64,000 nucleotides of DNA from positions 682,001 through 746,000 of the forward strand of contig NZ_JACHNB010000001.1 of NCBI RefSeq assembly GCF_014205225.1, given 5' to 3'. The notes below the pieces were generated by a model. The model saw nothing but the letters and a program-made list of their open reading frames with translations. It had not been told where the DNA came from and made no database searches. Positions 42,511 through 51,438 of this stretch are shown one piece after another. Every line of letters begins with the position of its first letter. The first letter of the stretch is position 1. The position numbers and the translations under genes were made by a program. This DNA comes from Actinoplanes octamycinicus (GTDB lineage Bacteria; Actinomycetota; Actinomycetes; Mycobacteriales; Micromonosporaceae).

Positions 42511-43841
42511 CTCTCCGGGTGCCCGCGCTCGCCGTACCCCTCTTCGCCCTCTGCTGGTGGCTCGCCGGTTATCTGCTCGGCCGGGATCCGGGGCGGCCGG
42601 CGCTGCGCTGGGCGGCCGCGGCGCTGGTCGCGTACGCGGCCGGTCTGGTCGCCTGGACCGTCGCCCCCGGTGAGCGGACCGCGGACATCCTGATCTGCCT
42701 GCCGGCCCTGGCCTGGGCCGGCACCGTGGTGGCCCTGCTGCCGCTGTCCCCGGCCGACCGGCGCCCGGTGGACATGGGCGCGCTGGCCCTCGGCGTCACT
42801 TTCCAGGTGCTGGTGGTCGCGCTGCCCGGGGCCGGCAAGCTGGTCGGGCTGACCCCGCTGGCCGGCGCGCTGATCCTGCTCTGGCGGGTGCGCGCCGAGG
42901 TGGTGCCGCGCTCGCTGCCGCCGGCGCTGACCCTGATGGCCGGGCTCTACGCGGCGAGCCTGGCCGTGCTGCTGGTCCCGGTGGACGCCGGCGGGCCGGG
43001 CCCGGCGCTCGCCGCCGGCGCGGTGGACCTGCTGGTCTTCGGCTACCTGGTCGCGGTGGCGCACGCGGTGGCCGGCGGCGAGCGGCTCCGGCCGGACCTG
43101 CGCCGGTCGCTGGCCGCGGCGGTCGGCATCCTGCTGCTGGTCGGCCTCCCGGCCACCCTGACCATCTACGCGGCGGACCGCGACAGCACCGTGGTGGTGC
43201 TGCAGTTCGTGGTGGTCGCGGCGGCCTCGGCGGTGGCCGGGCTGACCGGGCGGCTGAGCCGGATGCTGGACCGGGTGGCGCTGGCCGGCGACAGCCGGCT
43301 GCGCAACGACCGGGCGGCGCTGTTCGTGAACGCGGACGCGCTGCTGCGCCGCCGGGAGCGGCGCCGGCTGACCGAGATCGGCGAGCCGGAGTTCCTCCGG
43401 CTGACCCGCCGGGCGCTGGCCGACTTCAACGATCTGAACCGGCTGTCCCGCAGCCCGCTGACCGACCTGCCGGTGGTGGCCCGGCGGATCGCCGGGCGCG
43501 GCGACGACCAGCCCCGGGCCCGGGCCCGCGAGCTGCGGGCGGTGCTGCGCGAGGCGGTGTCGGCGCTGCGGCCGGACGGGCCGTTCGGCACCACCGAGGA
43601 GTGGCGGTACTACAACACGCTGCAGTTCGTCGGGGTGCTCGGGCTGAACCCGTACTCCCGGCGGCAGCGGCTCGACGGGCTGAGCCGGGAGGCCCGGATG
43701 GCGGTCGACTGGTTCCGGCGGAACGTGCCGCGGGACACCATGCGGCAGTGGCACCGGGAGGCCGCGATGATCGTGGCGGCGCAGCTGTGGGAAGCCCTTT
43801 CTGACTACAGATCACGACACGCAATGGCTAATCCGTCTTAA
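42507..43841 (+). CDS. membrane protein of unknown function
   Basis: About 444 residues. The N-terminal half has eight or so hydrophobic helices (to about residue 250) and the C-terminal half is a soluble helical domain with many Arg residues (LLRRRERRRLTEIGEPEFLRL ... GLNPYSRRQRLDGLSREARM). The start is uncertain: TTG 42507 overlaps the DUF4126 stop, while GTG 42519 is four codons further in; neither has a clear ribosome site. I do not recognise the family. The layout suggests a membrane sensor or scaffold with a cytosolic helical domain. Confidence 0.7.
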   Translation: MTLRVPALAVPLFALCWWLAGYLLGRDPGRPALRWAAAALVAYAAGLVAWTVAPGERTADILICLPALAWAGTVVALLPLSPADRRPVDMGALALGVTFQVLVVALPGAGKLVGLTPLAGALILLWRVRAEVVPRSLPPALTLMAGLYAASLAVLLVPVDAGGPGPALAAGAVDLLVFGYLVAVAHAVAGGERLRPDLRRSLAAAVGILLLVGLPATLTIYAADRDSTVVVLQFVVVAAASAVAGLTGRLSRMLDRVALAGDSRLRNDRAALFVNADALLRRRERRRLTEIGEPEFLRLTRRALADFNDLNRLSRSPLTDLPVVARRIAGRGDDQPRARARELRAVLREAVSALRPDGPFGTTEEWRYYNTLQFVGVLGLNPYSRRQRLDGLSREARMAVDWFRRNVPRDTMRQWHREAAMIVAAQLWEALSDYRSRHAMANPS

Positions 43842-43855
43842 TGCTGGAAAATGGC

Positions 43856-43888
43856 TAAAATCCCCCCACATGGAGTCCGGGGGGTGGC
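43856..43888 (+). promoter_or_regulatory. promoter/RBS hairpin of the FtsK-like operon
   Basis: TAAAAT (43856-43861) could be a -10 element. Just after it CCCCCC and GGGGGG can pair across an 11-nt loop, with the G-rich arm forming the ribosome site for GTG 43889. The stem could mask that site. Confidence 0.35.
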
Positions 43889-46495
43889 GTGGGTAGCAAC
43901 CGGAACGCGCTGGTCGCCGCGGTTCGGCAGGAACTGGCCGAGGCTCGCGGCTCCGCTCGGGCGGTGCTGGCCGCCGCCGAGTCGGCGCGCGGCGAGGCGC
44001 AGGGGCGGCGTCGGCTGGTCCGGGACGCGTACGCCACCTGCCTGACCCAGCTCGCCGCCGCCCGGGAGGCCGCCCGCGACGACATCCAGCGGCGGTTCCG
44101 CAGCGAGGCCACCCAGCTCGCCGGGCACCTGCGCGGCCTGGCCACGTCCAGCGCCACCGGCGCGGCCGGGGCGCCCTGGCGGCTCTGGTCGCCCAGCGAG
44201 CCGGACCCCGGCGCCCGGCCCGGCCTGCTCCGGATCGGCGCGATCACCTTCGAGGAGACCGCCGCGCTGCCCGGCCTGATCCCGCTGCTGGACGCCGTGC
44301 ACCTGCACGTCTCCGGACCGTCCCCGCAGGTCGACGACCTGATCACCGGGGTGCTGCTGCGGGCGCTGGGCAGCACCCGGCCGGGCGACGTGCAGCTGAC
44401 CGTCTACGACCCGGAGAACCTGGGCGGCACGCTGGCCCCGTTCGCGCCGCTGAACCCCACCTTCGTCGGCCCGGGCGGGCTCGGCTCGCTCCTCGACGAC
44501 CTGGCCGACCACATCTGCCGGGTGAACGAGTCGCTCGGCGGGCAGTACCCGTCGCTGGCCGAGCTGGCCGCCGCCCGGCCCGGCCCGCGCCCGGAACCGT
44601 GGCGGCTGGTGGTGCTGCTCGCCGACCGGGCCACCACGGTGGAGATGACCACCGGGCAGCGGGCGCAGCTCGGGCGGATCGTGCGCACCGGCGTGGCCTG
44701 CGGGGTACACCTGGTGGTGCGCGGGCTGGAGCTGGACGACGACCCGACGGTGGAGCGGATCACCGTGCACCGGGACCAGCTGGCCACCTGCGACTCGCTG
44801 GGTCACCTGGAGATCCGGCTGGACCCGCCGCCCCCGCCGGACCGGATCGCGGCGTTCTGCCGGACCACCGCCGAGCGGCTGCGCGCCGGGCCCGGCCCGG
44901 CCAGCCTGGCCGACCTGGAGCCGGCCAAGCACTGGACCGAGTCCTCGGTGCACGGCCTCATCGCACCGATCGGCGACAGCACCGACGGGACACTGGTCGA
45001 GGTGCCGCTCGGCGACGACCCGCCGCACGCGCTGATCGGCGGGCCGTCCGGCTCCGGCAAGACCAACCTGATCTACGCCTGGCTGGGCTCGCTGGCCACC
45101 CGGTACGGCCCCGAGGAGCTGGCGCTCTACCTGCTCGACTTCAAGGAGGGGGTGTCCTTCGCCCGGTACGCCCCCGGCCCGCGCGACCCGAGCTGGCTCC
45201 CCCAGGTACGACTGGCCGGCATCAACGTCAACGGCGACCGCGAGTTCGGCCTGGCCATGCTCCGGCACCTGAGCGAGGAGCTGCGCACCCGGGCCCAGGC
45301 GGCGAAACGCTACGACGCCGGCAAGCTGGCCGAGCTGCGCACCGAGGACCCGGCCGGGCACTGGCCGCGGATCGTCGCGGTGATCGACGAGTTCCAGGTG
45401 TTGCTGGCCGGCCGGGACGCGGTCGCCGACGAGGCCGTCGACCTGCTCGAGGACCTCGCCCGGCGGGGCCGCTCGCAAGGCATCCACCTGGTGCTGGCCA
45501 GCCAGGACGTGGCCGGGATCCAGGCGCTGTGGGGCCGGCCCGGGCTGATCGCCCAGTTCACCCTGCGGATCGCACTGCCCAAGGCGCGCCGGATCCTGGC
45601 CGACGACAACCTGGCCGCCGCGGTCATCCCGCGCTTCCACGCGGTGGTGAACACCGAGTCCGGGATGTCCGGGGCGAACCGGATCGTCCGGCTGCCCGAC
45701 GCCGGCGACCGGGCCGTCTGGCGCACCCTGCAACGCAAGCTCTGGCGGACCCGGCCGGCCGGATGCGCCGAGCCGCGGCTCTTCGACGGCGACGCGGTGC
45801 CCCGGCTGCCGGCCGCGCTGCGCCCGGCCGGACGGGTGCCGTCCGCCGACGCCCCGGTCGGCTCGTCGCCCGGTGCGGTGCTCGGCGAGCGGATCGACGT
45901 GGCCGCCCACCCGGCCCGGCTGCGGCTCGGCCGGATGCCCGGGCGCAACCTGGCGGTCCTCGGCACCCGCGCCGACGAGGCCTGCGACGTGCTCGCGGCG
46001 GCCGCGCTCAGCCTGGCCGCACAGGGTCCGGCGCACTTCAGCGTGATCTGCCTGGACCCGGCGGCCGGCCCGGCCGCCGCGCGGCTCTTCGCCGAGCTGC
46101 CGTCGGCCGACTGGTACGACACCAGCGACGCCCGCTTCGACCTCGCCCACCTCGACATCCCGCACTACGTGGTCGGCTACGCGCTGGACGCGGCCCGCGA
46201 CCCGGCGCTCAAGAAGCTGCTCACCGAGGGGCCGGAACAGCGCACCCACGTGCTCGGCTGGTGGCGCTCGGTGGCCCGGCTGCGCGACGACCTGGGTGGG
46301 GTCGGCGCCCGGTGCGACCCGATCGGCGCCTGGGTGGCGCTCGACGTGCACGGCGCCGACCTGGCCCCGCTCTACCCGCAACCCGGTGGCCCGGTCTGGT
46401 ACCCGCGATCGCGCCGCGCGCTGTTCTTCGACCGTTCGGTGCACCGCACACCCGAAGTGATCATTCCGTACGAGGTGAACAGTGACCACACGTGA
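43889..46495 (+). CDS. FtsK/SpoIIIE-like ATPase with N-terminal coiled coil
   Basis: An 868-residue protein with GTG start. Residues 1-85 are a helical coiled coil. Residues about 110-330 look like a degenerate first ATPase-like module (VDDLITGVLLRALGSTRPGD, then VQLTVYDPENL) without a P-loop. Residues about 350-600 are an active FtsK/SpoIIIE module: Walker A GGPSGSGKTN (384-393), FKEGVSFARYAPG, Walker B VAVIDEFQ (D500, E501) and VLASQD. A third ATP-site-like remnant (NLAVLGTRADEACDV) is near 690. No membrane helix is present, unlike FtsK. The following gene supplies membrane helices. Plausible roles are a DNA or protein translocase, as in EccC-like motors; substrate is unknown. Confidence 0.82.
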   Translation: MGSNRNALVAAVRQELAEARGSARAVLAAAESARGEAQGRRRLVRDAYATCLTQLAAAREAARDDIQRRFRSEATQLAGHLRGLATSSATGAAGAPWRLWSPSEPDPGARPGLLRIGAITFEETAALPGLIPLLDAVHLHVSGPSPQVDDLITGVLLRALGSTRPGDVQLTVYDPENLGGTLAPFAPLNPTFVGPGGLGSLLDDLADHICRVNESLGGQYPSLAELAAARPGPRPEPWRLVVLLADRATTVEMTTGQRAQLGRIVRTGVACGVHLVVRGLELDDDPTVERITVHRDQLATCDSLGHLEIRLDPPPPPDRIAAFCRTTAERLRAGPGPASLADLEPAKHWTESSVHGLIAPIGDSTDGTLVEVPLGDDPPHALIGGPSGSGKTNLIYAWLGSLATRYGPEELALYLLDFKEGVSFARYAPGPRDPSWLPQVRLAGINVNGDREFGLAMLRHLSEELRTRAQAAKRYDAGKLAELRTEDPAGHWPRIVAVIDEFQVLLAGRDAVADEAVDLLEDLARRGRSQGIHLVLASQDVAGIQALWGRPGLIAQFTLRIALPKARRILADDNLAAAVIPRFHAVVNTESGMSGANRIVRLPDAGDRAVWRTLQRKLWRTRPAGCAEPRLFDGDAVPRLPAALRPAGRVPSADAPVGSSPGAVLGERIDVAAHPARLRLGRMPGRNLAVLGTRADEACDVLAAAALSLAAQGPAHFSVICLDPAAGPAAARLFAELPSADWYDTSDARFDLAHLDIPHYVVGYALDAARDPALKKLLTEGPEQRTHVLGWWRSVARLRDDLGGVGARCDPIGAWVALDVHGADLAPLYPQPGGPVWYPRSRRALFFDRSVHRTPEVIIPYEVNSDHT

Positions 46496-47252
46496 CCGGC
46501 AGCCGCCCAGCCGCGACTACCAGTTGATGGTGAGTGCCCTGGCCGACGTGACCCGGCGCCGCGACGCCGAACTGGACCAGGCGGAACAGGCGTACCAGGA
46601 CCACGCCGCGCGGGCCGCCGGGGAACTGGCCCGGGCGGAGAACGACGCGCTCGCCGCGGACCGCTGGGCCGGCGCCGCCGCCGCGCAGGTGCTGGACGTG
46701 GACCGGGAGGCGGCCCGGCTCTGGGACCAGCTGCGCCGGGCCCGCGGGCTGCGGGTCCGGGCGCTCGGCGAAGTGCCGGAACCGGCCCCGGTCGAGGCGC
46801 TGCCCCGGGTGGCGCTGCAACGCCGGCCGTCCTCGATCGACGGGATCGCCGACCGGGACGCCGCCGGGGCGGGCCGGCAGTCCCCGCGGGCGCTGCTGGC
46901 CCGGGCCGCCGACCGGATCGACGACCGGGTCCGGCCGGGCGGGCGGCGGGCGCTGCCCCGCTGGGCGCTGGCCCTGCTCCCGCTGCTCGGCGCGGCCGCG
47001 TCGGCGCTGGTCGGGCTGGTCGCGGCCGGGCTGGTCACGTTCGGCCAGGAGGCGATCTGGGCCGGCGCGGTGATCCGCGGGCTCGGCTGGCTGGCCTTCA
47101 TCGTGGCGCCCTCGGCGGGCGTCCCGGCGGCGGCCTTCCTAGCCCACCGCCGGCTGCGCGCCCGGCTCGACGTCGGCGGCATCGGCCTCACCCTGCTCGG
47201 CGGCATGGTCGCCGCCACCGCCCTGTCCCTGACCTTCGCCGCCTCGCACTGA
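46482..47252 (+). CDS. coiled-coil membrane protein, partner of the FtsK-like ATPase
   Basis: A 256-residue protein with GTG start lying 14 bases inside the ATPase gene, so translation is coupled. Residues 10-105 are a coiled coil (TRRRDAELDQAEQAYQDHAA) resembling the N-terminus of its partner. Residues about 165-255 hold three hydrophobic helices. The protein probably anchors the soluble ATPase at the membrane. I do not recognise the family. Confidence 0.75.
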   Translation: MTTRDRQPPSRDYQLMVSALADVTRRRDAELDQAEQAYQDHAARAAGELARAENDALAADRWAGAAAAQVLDVDREAARLWDQLRRARGLRVRALGEVPEPAPVEALPRVALQRRPSSIDGIADRDAAGAGRQSPRALLARAADRIDDRVRPGGRRALPRWALALLPLLGAAASALVGLVAAGLVTFGQEAIWAGAVIRGLGWLAFIVAPSAGVPAAAFLAHRRLRARLDVGGIGLTLLGGMVAATALSLTFAASH

Positions 47253-47407
47253 CCGTCCGGCCACCCGGCCGCCCGCCCCGGCCGACCGCCCGGTCGGTCG
47301 GTCGGCCGACACCGGAAGCCGCGCCGCCTCGCACTGGACCGCAGCGCGCCGCCCGGCGAACCGCGAGGCGGGATGCGGTCCGGGCCACGGCGCGCCTCGC
47401 GGTTCCG

Positions 47408-47460
47408 GGCTGGTGCTCAGGGGTGTCTCGGGGTACCCGAGACACCCCTGAGCACCAGCC
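47408..47460. repeat. 25-bp perfect palindromic hairpin, singleton of the dispersed family
   Basis: Arms at 47408-47432 and 47436-47460 pair without mismatch around a GTA loop. The arm begins GGCTGGTGCTCAGGGGTG and shares a 22-nt core with the hairpin at 52183 and the array at 50828-51293. It stands between convergent genes. Confidence 0.95.
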
Positions 47461-47652
47461 GACAACCCGGGAGCGGCGCCGCGGCCCGGACCGGCAACGG
47501 TCTCCGTGACCCACAGCTCCAGCCCGGAACGGCCCAGCGATCCGGCACCGGGACCACATCGCGTCGAGCCACGGGACCGGTCGACTGCGCCTGTGGCAGG
47601 CGTAGCACGTACAAAACAGGGGTTGAGAAGCCACGGCGAACCGACGGCGAAA

Positions 47653-47688
47653 AGGAAACCCCGGGATGAGACCACCCCGGGGTTTCCT
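47653..47688. terminator. bidirectional terminator after the hydroxybutyryl-CoA dehydrogenase gene
   Basis: Perfect 13-bp arms AGGAAACCCCGGG and CCCGGGGTTTCCT around a 10-nt loop, 13 nt from the stop of the minus-strand gene, with short A- and T-runs on the flanks. Confidence 0.75.
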
Positions 47689-47700
47689 GACGACAACAGA

Positions 47701-48549
47701 TCAGTAGCTGTAGAAACCCTTACCGGTCTTGCGGCCCAGGTCGCCCGCGGTCACCATCCGCTGCAGCAGCTCCGGCGGGAAGAACTTCTCGTCCTGGGTG
47801 TCGCGGTAGATGTTGCCGGCCGCGTTCAGCATCACGTCGAGACCGGTCAGGTCGACCGTGGCGAGCGGGCCCATGGCGTGGCCGAAGCCGAGCTTCATCA
47901 CCGTGTCCAGGTCGGCCGCGGAGACCACGCCGGACTCGACCAGCTTGATCGCCTCGACCAGGATGGCGGAGAACAGCCGGTTCGACACGAAGCCGGCCAC
48001 GTCGCGCTTGACCTCGACGCAGGTCTTGCCGACACCCTCGGCGAAGTCGCGGGCGGCGGCCAGCGTCTCGTCCGACGTCTGGTAACCGCGGACCAGCTCG
48101 ACCAGCTTCATCATCGGGACCGGCGAGAAGAAGTGGATGCCGACCACCGACTCCGGACGCGCGGTGATCGCGGCGATCTGGGTGATCGGGATGGCCGAGG
48201 TGTTGGTGCCGAGGACCGCGCCGGACTTGCAGATCTTGTCGAGCGCCTTGAAGACCTCGTGCTTGGCCTCCACCTTCTCGTAGATCGCCTCGACCACGAC
48301 GTCGGCCTCGGCGACCGCGTCCAGGTCGGTGGTCGGGGTGATCCGCTGCAGGGTGGCCTCGACGTCCTCCTCGGCGATCTTGCCCTTGGCTGCGAAGCGG
48401 GTGAGCGAGTCACGGATCGCGGCCAGCCCGCGCTTGAGCGAGGCGTCGTCGACGTCCCGCATGGTGACCTGCCACCCGGCCTGCGCCGAGACCTGCGCGA
48501 TGCCGGAACCCATCAGTCCGGACCCGATGACCGCGAGACGACCCGCCAT
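47701..48549 (-). CDS. 3-hydroxybutyryl-CoA dehydrogenase
   Basis: A 282-residue NAD(P)-dependent enzyme. It has the N-terminal Rossmann motif GSGLMGSGIAQ, catalytic His in GIHFFSPVPMMKLVELV with the following Asn in VSNRL, and GHAMGPLATVDLTGLD of the C-terminal helical domain. Length equals the stand-alone FadB2/HbdA class. It converts acetoacetyl-CoA to 3-hydroxybutyryl-CoA or the reverse. It stands alone with its own terminator. Functionally it links the thiolase (30 kb) to crotonase-type enzymes. Confidence 0.93.
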   Translation of the reverse strand: MAGRLAVIGSGLMGSGIAQVSAQAGWQVTMRDVDDASLKRGLAAIRDSLTRFAAKGKIAEEDVEATLQRITPTTDLDAVAEADVVVEAIYEKVEAKHEVFKALDKICKSGAVLGTNTSAIPITQIAAITARPESVVGIHFFSPVPMMKLVELVRGYQTSDETLAAARDFAEGVGKTCVEVKRDVAGFVSNRLFSAILVEAIKLVESGVVSAADLDTVMKLGFGHAMGPLATVDLTGLDVMLNAAGNIYRDTQDEKFFPPELLQRMVTAGDLGRKTGKGFYSY

Positions 48550-48666
48550 GCTCCACTCCTTTGTTAGGGCGCCGTCAGTCTACGGGGTTACTTAACGGAA
48601 GCTAAGCCCGTCCTCGATGGGGTCAAATCGCCAGAAATCAGCCTGTGCCGGTGCCAGACTGTGCGC

Positions 48667-48996
48667 ATGGCCACGAGCGACGGCTGGTACCTCATCGGAC
48701 CGTTGATCGCCGTCGGTCTGGTCGGCTTCCTCGGCGCCGTCTTCTGGCGCATGGGCCTGCAGCCGGGTCCCGCGGACGGTCTCGCGGACGGCCTGGCGAT
48801 CTTCGGTGAGGAGGACTACGGCCTCCTCTCACCGGCAGCGGTCACCGAGGAGCCCCAGGTCGCCGACGAGATCCGGCGGTTGCTCTCGGACGCGGGCATC
48901 CGCGCCACCACCACAACCCGGCGGGACGGCCGGGTCTGCGTACTCGTCTTCGCCGAAGAGGTGGAGGAAGCGCGCCGCCTCGTCGGCTCGTCCTAG
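48667..48996 (+). CDS. single-helix protein with DUF2007-like C-terminal domain
   Basis: A 109-residue protein. One transmembrane helix (about 8-28) is followed by an acidic linker and a ferredoxin-like DUF2007-type domain ([19 protein letters not shown] ... [15 protein letters not shown]), a fold thought to be a signal or ligand-binding module. ATG 48667 is preferred to GTG 48661. Its stop TAG overlaps the murA stop on the other strand within CTAG. Confidence 0.72.
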   Translation: MATSDGWYLIGPLIAVGLVGFLGAVFWRMGLQPGPADGLADGLAIFGEEDYGLLSPAAVTEEPQVADEIRRLLSDAGIRATTTTRRDGRVCVLVFAEEVEEARRLVGSS

Positions 48997-50282
48997 AAGT
49001 CGAAGGTCGGCTCCGGCACGTCGGTGCGCTCCACCTCGACACCCAGCCGGGCCAGGTCGGCCACGAAGTCCGGATAGCCGCGGTCGATGTGGTGCACCTC
49101 GCCCACCTCGGTCACCCCGTCCGCGCACAGCCCGGCGATCACCAGGCCGGCCCCGGCCCGGATGTCGGTGGCCCGGACCGGGGCGCCGGAGAGCCGCTCC
49201 CGCCCGTTCACCACCGCGTGGTGCCCGTCGGTGCGGATGTCGGCGCCCAGCCGGACCATCTCGTTCACGAACATGAACCGGCCGTCGAAGATGTTCTCGG
49301 TGATCAGCGACGAACCCTCGGCGACCGCGGCCAGGCCGAGCGCCATCGGCAGCAGGTCGGTGGCGAAACCCGGGAACGGCAGCGTGACGATGTCGACGTG
49401 CTTGGGCCGCTCGGTCATCCGGACCCGGAACGAGTTGTCCCCCGGGTCGACCGTCGCGCCGGCCGCCACCAGCTTGTCCAGCGCGATGTCCAGGAACTCC
49501 GGGCGGACCCCGTGCACGGTCACGTCACCGCGGGTCATCGCCGCGCCGTAGGCCCAGGTGCCGCCGACGATCCGGTCGCCGATCGTGGTGTGCCGGACCG
49601 GCTTGAGCGGCCCGTCCACCCCCTCGATGATCAGCGTCGAGGTGCCGGCGCCGTGGATCCGGGCGCCCATCGCGGTGAGCATCTCGCAGATGTCGACGAT
49701 CTCCGGCTCGCGGGCCGCGTTGTCGATCTCGGTGACGCCCTTGGCCAGGACCGCGGCCATCAACAGGTTCTCGGTGGCGCCGACACTCGGGAAGTCCAGC
49801 CAGATCTTGGTGCCGCGCAGGCCGGCCGGGGCCGAGGCGATCACGAAGCCGTGCTCGTTGGAGATCTCCGCGCCCATCCGGGCCAGGCCGGACACGTGCA
49901 TGTCCAGGCCCCGGGAGCCGATCATGTCGCCGCCGGGCAGCGCCACCCGCACATAACCCCGGCGGGCCAGCAGCGGGCCGAGCACGCAGATCGACGCGCG
50001 CAGCCGCCTCACCAGGTCGTAGTCGGCCTCGGCGCCCGGCTCCAACGGAACGTCGATCACCGCCTCGGTGCCGTCCAGCGTCACGGCGCAGCCCAGCCGG
50101 CGCAGCACCTCCGCCATGATCGCGATGTCGGTGATCCGGGGCACGTTGGAGACCACGCTGCGCCCCTCACCCAGCAGCGCGACCGCCATCAGCTTGAGAG
50201 CCGAGTTCTTCGCGCCGCCGACCGAGACGTCACCGGTGAGCGGGTTGCCGCCCTTTACCCTGATCACATCCACGCGGGCCAT
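48993..50282 (-). CDS. murA: UDP-N-acetylglucosamine 1-carboxyvinyltransferase
   Basis: A 429-residue EPSP-synthase-fold enzyme that transfers enolpyruvyl from PEP to UDP-GlcNAc, the first committed step of peptidoglycan synthesis. GGAKNSALK (22-30) carries the conserved lysine and asparagine. The active-site loop reads [10 protein letters not shown] with Asp119 at the position of the fosfomycin-binding Cys, as in mycobacterial MurA, which predicts intrinsic fosfomycin insensitivity. ATG 50282 begins the conserved [12 protein letters not shown]; the upstream open frame is purine-tract readthrough. Convergent stop codons with the preceding gene share CTAG. Confidence 0.95.
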   Translation of the reverse strand: MARVDVIRVKGGNPLTGDVSVGGAKNSALKLMAVALLGEGRSVVSNVPRITDIAIMAEVLRRLGCAVTLDGTEAVIDVPLEPGAEADYDLVRRLRASICVLGPLLARRGYVRVALPGGDMIGSRGLDMHVSGLARMGAEISNEHGFVIASAPAGLRGTKIWLDFPSVGATENLLMAAVLAKGVTEIDNAAREPEIVDICEMLTAMGARIHGAGTSTLIIEGVDGPLKPVRHTTIGDRIVGGTWAYGAAMTRGDVTVHGVRPEFLDIALDKLVAAGATVDPGDNSFRVRMTERPKHVDIVTLPFPGFATDLLPMALGLAAVAEGSSLITENIFDGRFMFVNEMVRLGADIRTDGHHAVVNGRERLSGAPVRATDIRAGAGLVIAGLCADGVTEVGEVHHIDRGYPDFVADLARLGVEVERTDVPEPTFDF

Positions 50283-50344
50283 CGTAGGGTCCCCGGCCCA
50301 CCGCCGCCGCACAGGGCACGCTCCAAGCAGCCACCCGCCCCGCC

Positions 50345-50600
50345 CGACACCTCCCCGCGATCCGTCACCTGCTCCTCCCCGCTGCCCCCACGGTCCTCCG
50401 CCGCTGTTCCCCGCTGCTCCCCGGTCCTCCGCCGCTCTCCCGCCGCTCTTCCCCGCTGCTCCCCCAGTCCCGCGCCGCTTTCCCGCCGCTCCCTCGGCCG
50501 ATCCTCCCGGGGCTCCTCCCGCCGATCCTCCGCGCTCTCCGGCGCTCTCCCGGCGCTCGCCCGCTCGCCCTTTGAGCGCGCCTTGCCGCCTGCTCTTCCG
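50345..50600. repeat. polypyrimidine degenerate repeat upstream of murA
   Basis: Motifs such as CCGCCGCTCTTCC, CCCCGCTGCTCC and GGTCCTCCGCCGCT recur irregularly with strong C/T bias on the plus strand (G/A on the murA strand). The bias makes an unusual DNA structure possible. Confidence 0.6.
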
Positions 50601-50827
50601 CCTGCCTCGCCGCACGCCCCAAACTCAAGATCAAAAGATTGCTGACTCGGATCCGCGCTGATCACTGATCGTCGCTCCCGCCAGGGACCCTTCCGGGCCG
50701 GGCTGGCCGCTACGCGTCCAAAACGCCCACCCCTCCAGGGCGACGCCCGCGGGTGGCCACGACCGCCAACCCCAAACCCCGCCACACCCGCCTCGCCCCC
50801 GGACCGCCACGCGCCTCCCAGCCGCCC

Positions 50828-51293
50828 GGCTGGCTCTCACGGGTCCCTCAACCATCCCGAGACACCCCTCACGCGCAGCCGAAGAACCACACCACACACC
50901 GCCACCCGGACGCAGCGCCCCTCACGGCCGTCCGGCTGCCTCTCACGGGTGCCTCAAACACCGCGAAACACCCCTCACCCCCAGCCGAAGAACCGCACCA
51001 CGCGCTGCCACCCGGACGCAGCGCCCCTCCCGGCCGCCCGGCTGGCTCTCACGGGTCCCTCAAACACCCCGAAACACCCCTCACGCCCAGCCGAAGAACC
51101 GCACCACACACCGCCACCCGAACGCCACGCGCCTCCCGGCCGTCCGGCTGCCTCTCACAGGTGCCTCAAACACCCGGAGACACCCCTCACCCCCAGCCGA
51201 AGAACGGCACCACGCGCCGCCACCCGCCTCGGGGCAGTCCGGCTGGCTCTCACGGGTGCCTCGACCACCCCGAGACACCCCTCACGCCCAGCC
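50828..51293. repeat. five-unit, 106-bp array of the dispersed hairpin family
   Basis: Left arms start at 50828, 50934, 51040, 51146 and 51241 (periods 106, 106, 106, 95). Each has a 22-nt left arm beginning GGCTGSCTCTCACGGGT, a 9-12-nt loop region and a right arm beginning GAGACACCCCTCAC or GAAACACCCCTCAC and ending CAGCC. GAAGAACCRCACCAC and GCCACCCGGACGCAGCGCC fill the spacing. Units alternate between GGCTGG and GGCTGC starts, which hints at amplification of a two-unit block. Pairing is good but imperfect. Confidence 0.9.
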
Positions 51294-51438
51294 GGGCAAC
51301 CGCAACACGCACGGCCATCCCGGACCGCAGAGCGTCCCCAGCCGCCGGTCACCCACAGCGCTTCGGTCTGGTGGGGCGTCGCCGGCTTCGTGGCTGGGGT
51401 GGCACCGGCTGCCGGAAGGGCGCGGATAGGCTCGGCGC

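Larger units (their letters stand above)
47253..47700. other. intergenic region with three hairpins
   Basis: 448 bp lie between convergent genes. It holds an inverted repeat with 13-bp arms GAACCGCGAGGCG (47358-47370) and CGCCTCGCGGTTC (47393-47405), the 25-bp perfect hairpin at 47408-47460 and a terminator at 47653-47688. A CGCCGCCTCGCACTG copy of the preceding gene's 3' end recurs near 47327. No credible gene. Confidence 0.7.
50283..51438. other. 1.16-kb gene-free divergent region of repeats
   Basis: This region lies between murA (minus) and the adenosyltransferase (plus). The murA-proximal part (about 50345-50600) is a pyrimidine-rich degenerate repeat, the middle (50600-50820) has no clear structure, and 50828-51293 is a five-unit array. 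Long open frames across it follow the repeats, whose period is not divisible by three. Promoters for both flanking genes must lie here but cannot be placed with confidence. Confidence 0.75.

Noticed and set aside
50283..50615. 111-codon N-terminal extension of murA
   Set aside because: It is Arg/Gly purine-tract translation; MurA family members begin at [12 protein letters not shown].
51294..51438. Cobalamin riboswitch upstream of the adenosyltransferase gene
   Set aside because: No B12-box-like conserved core could be found by eye in the leader.
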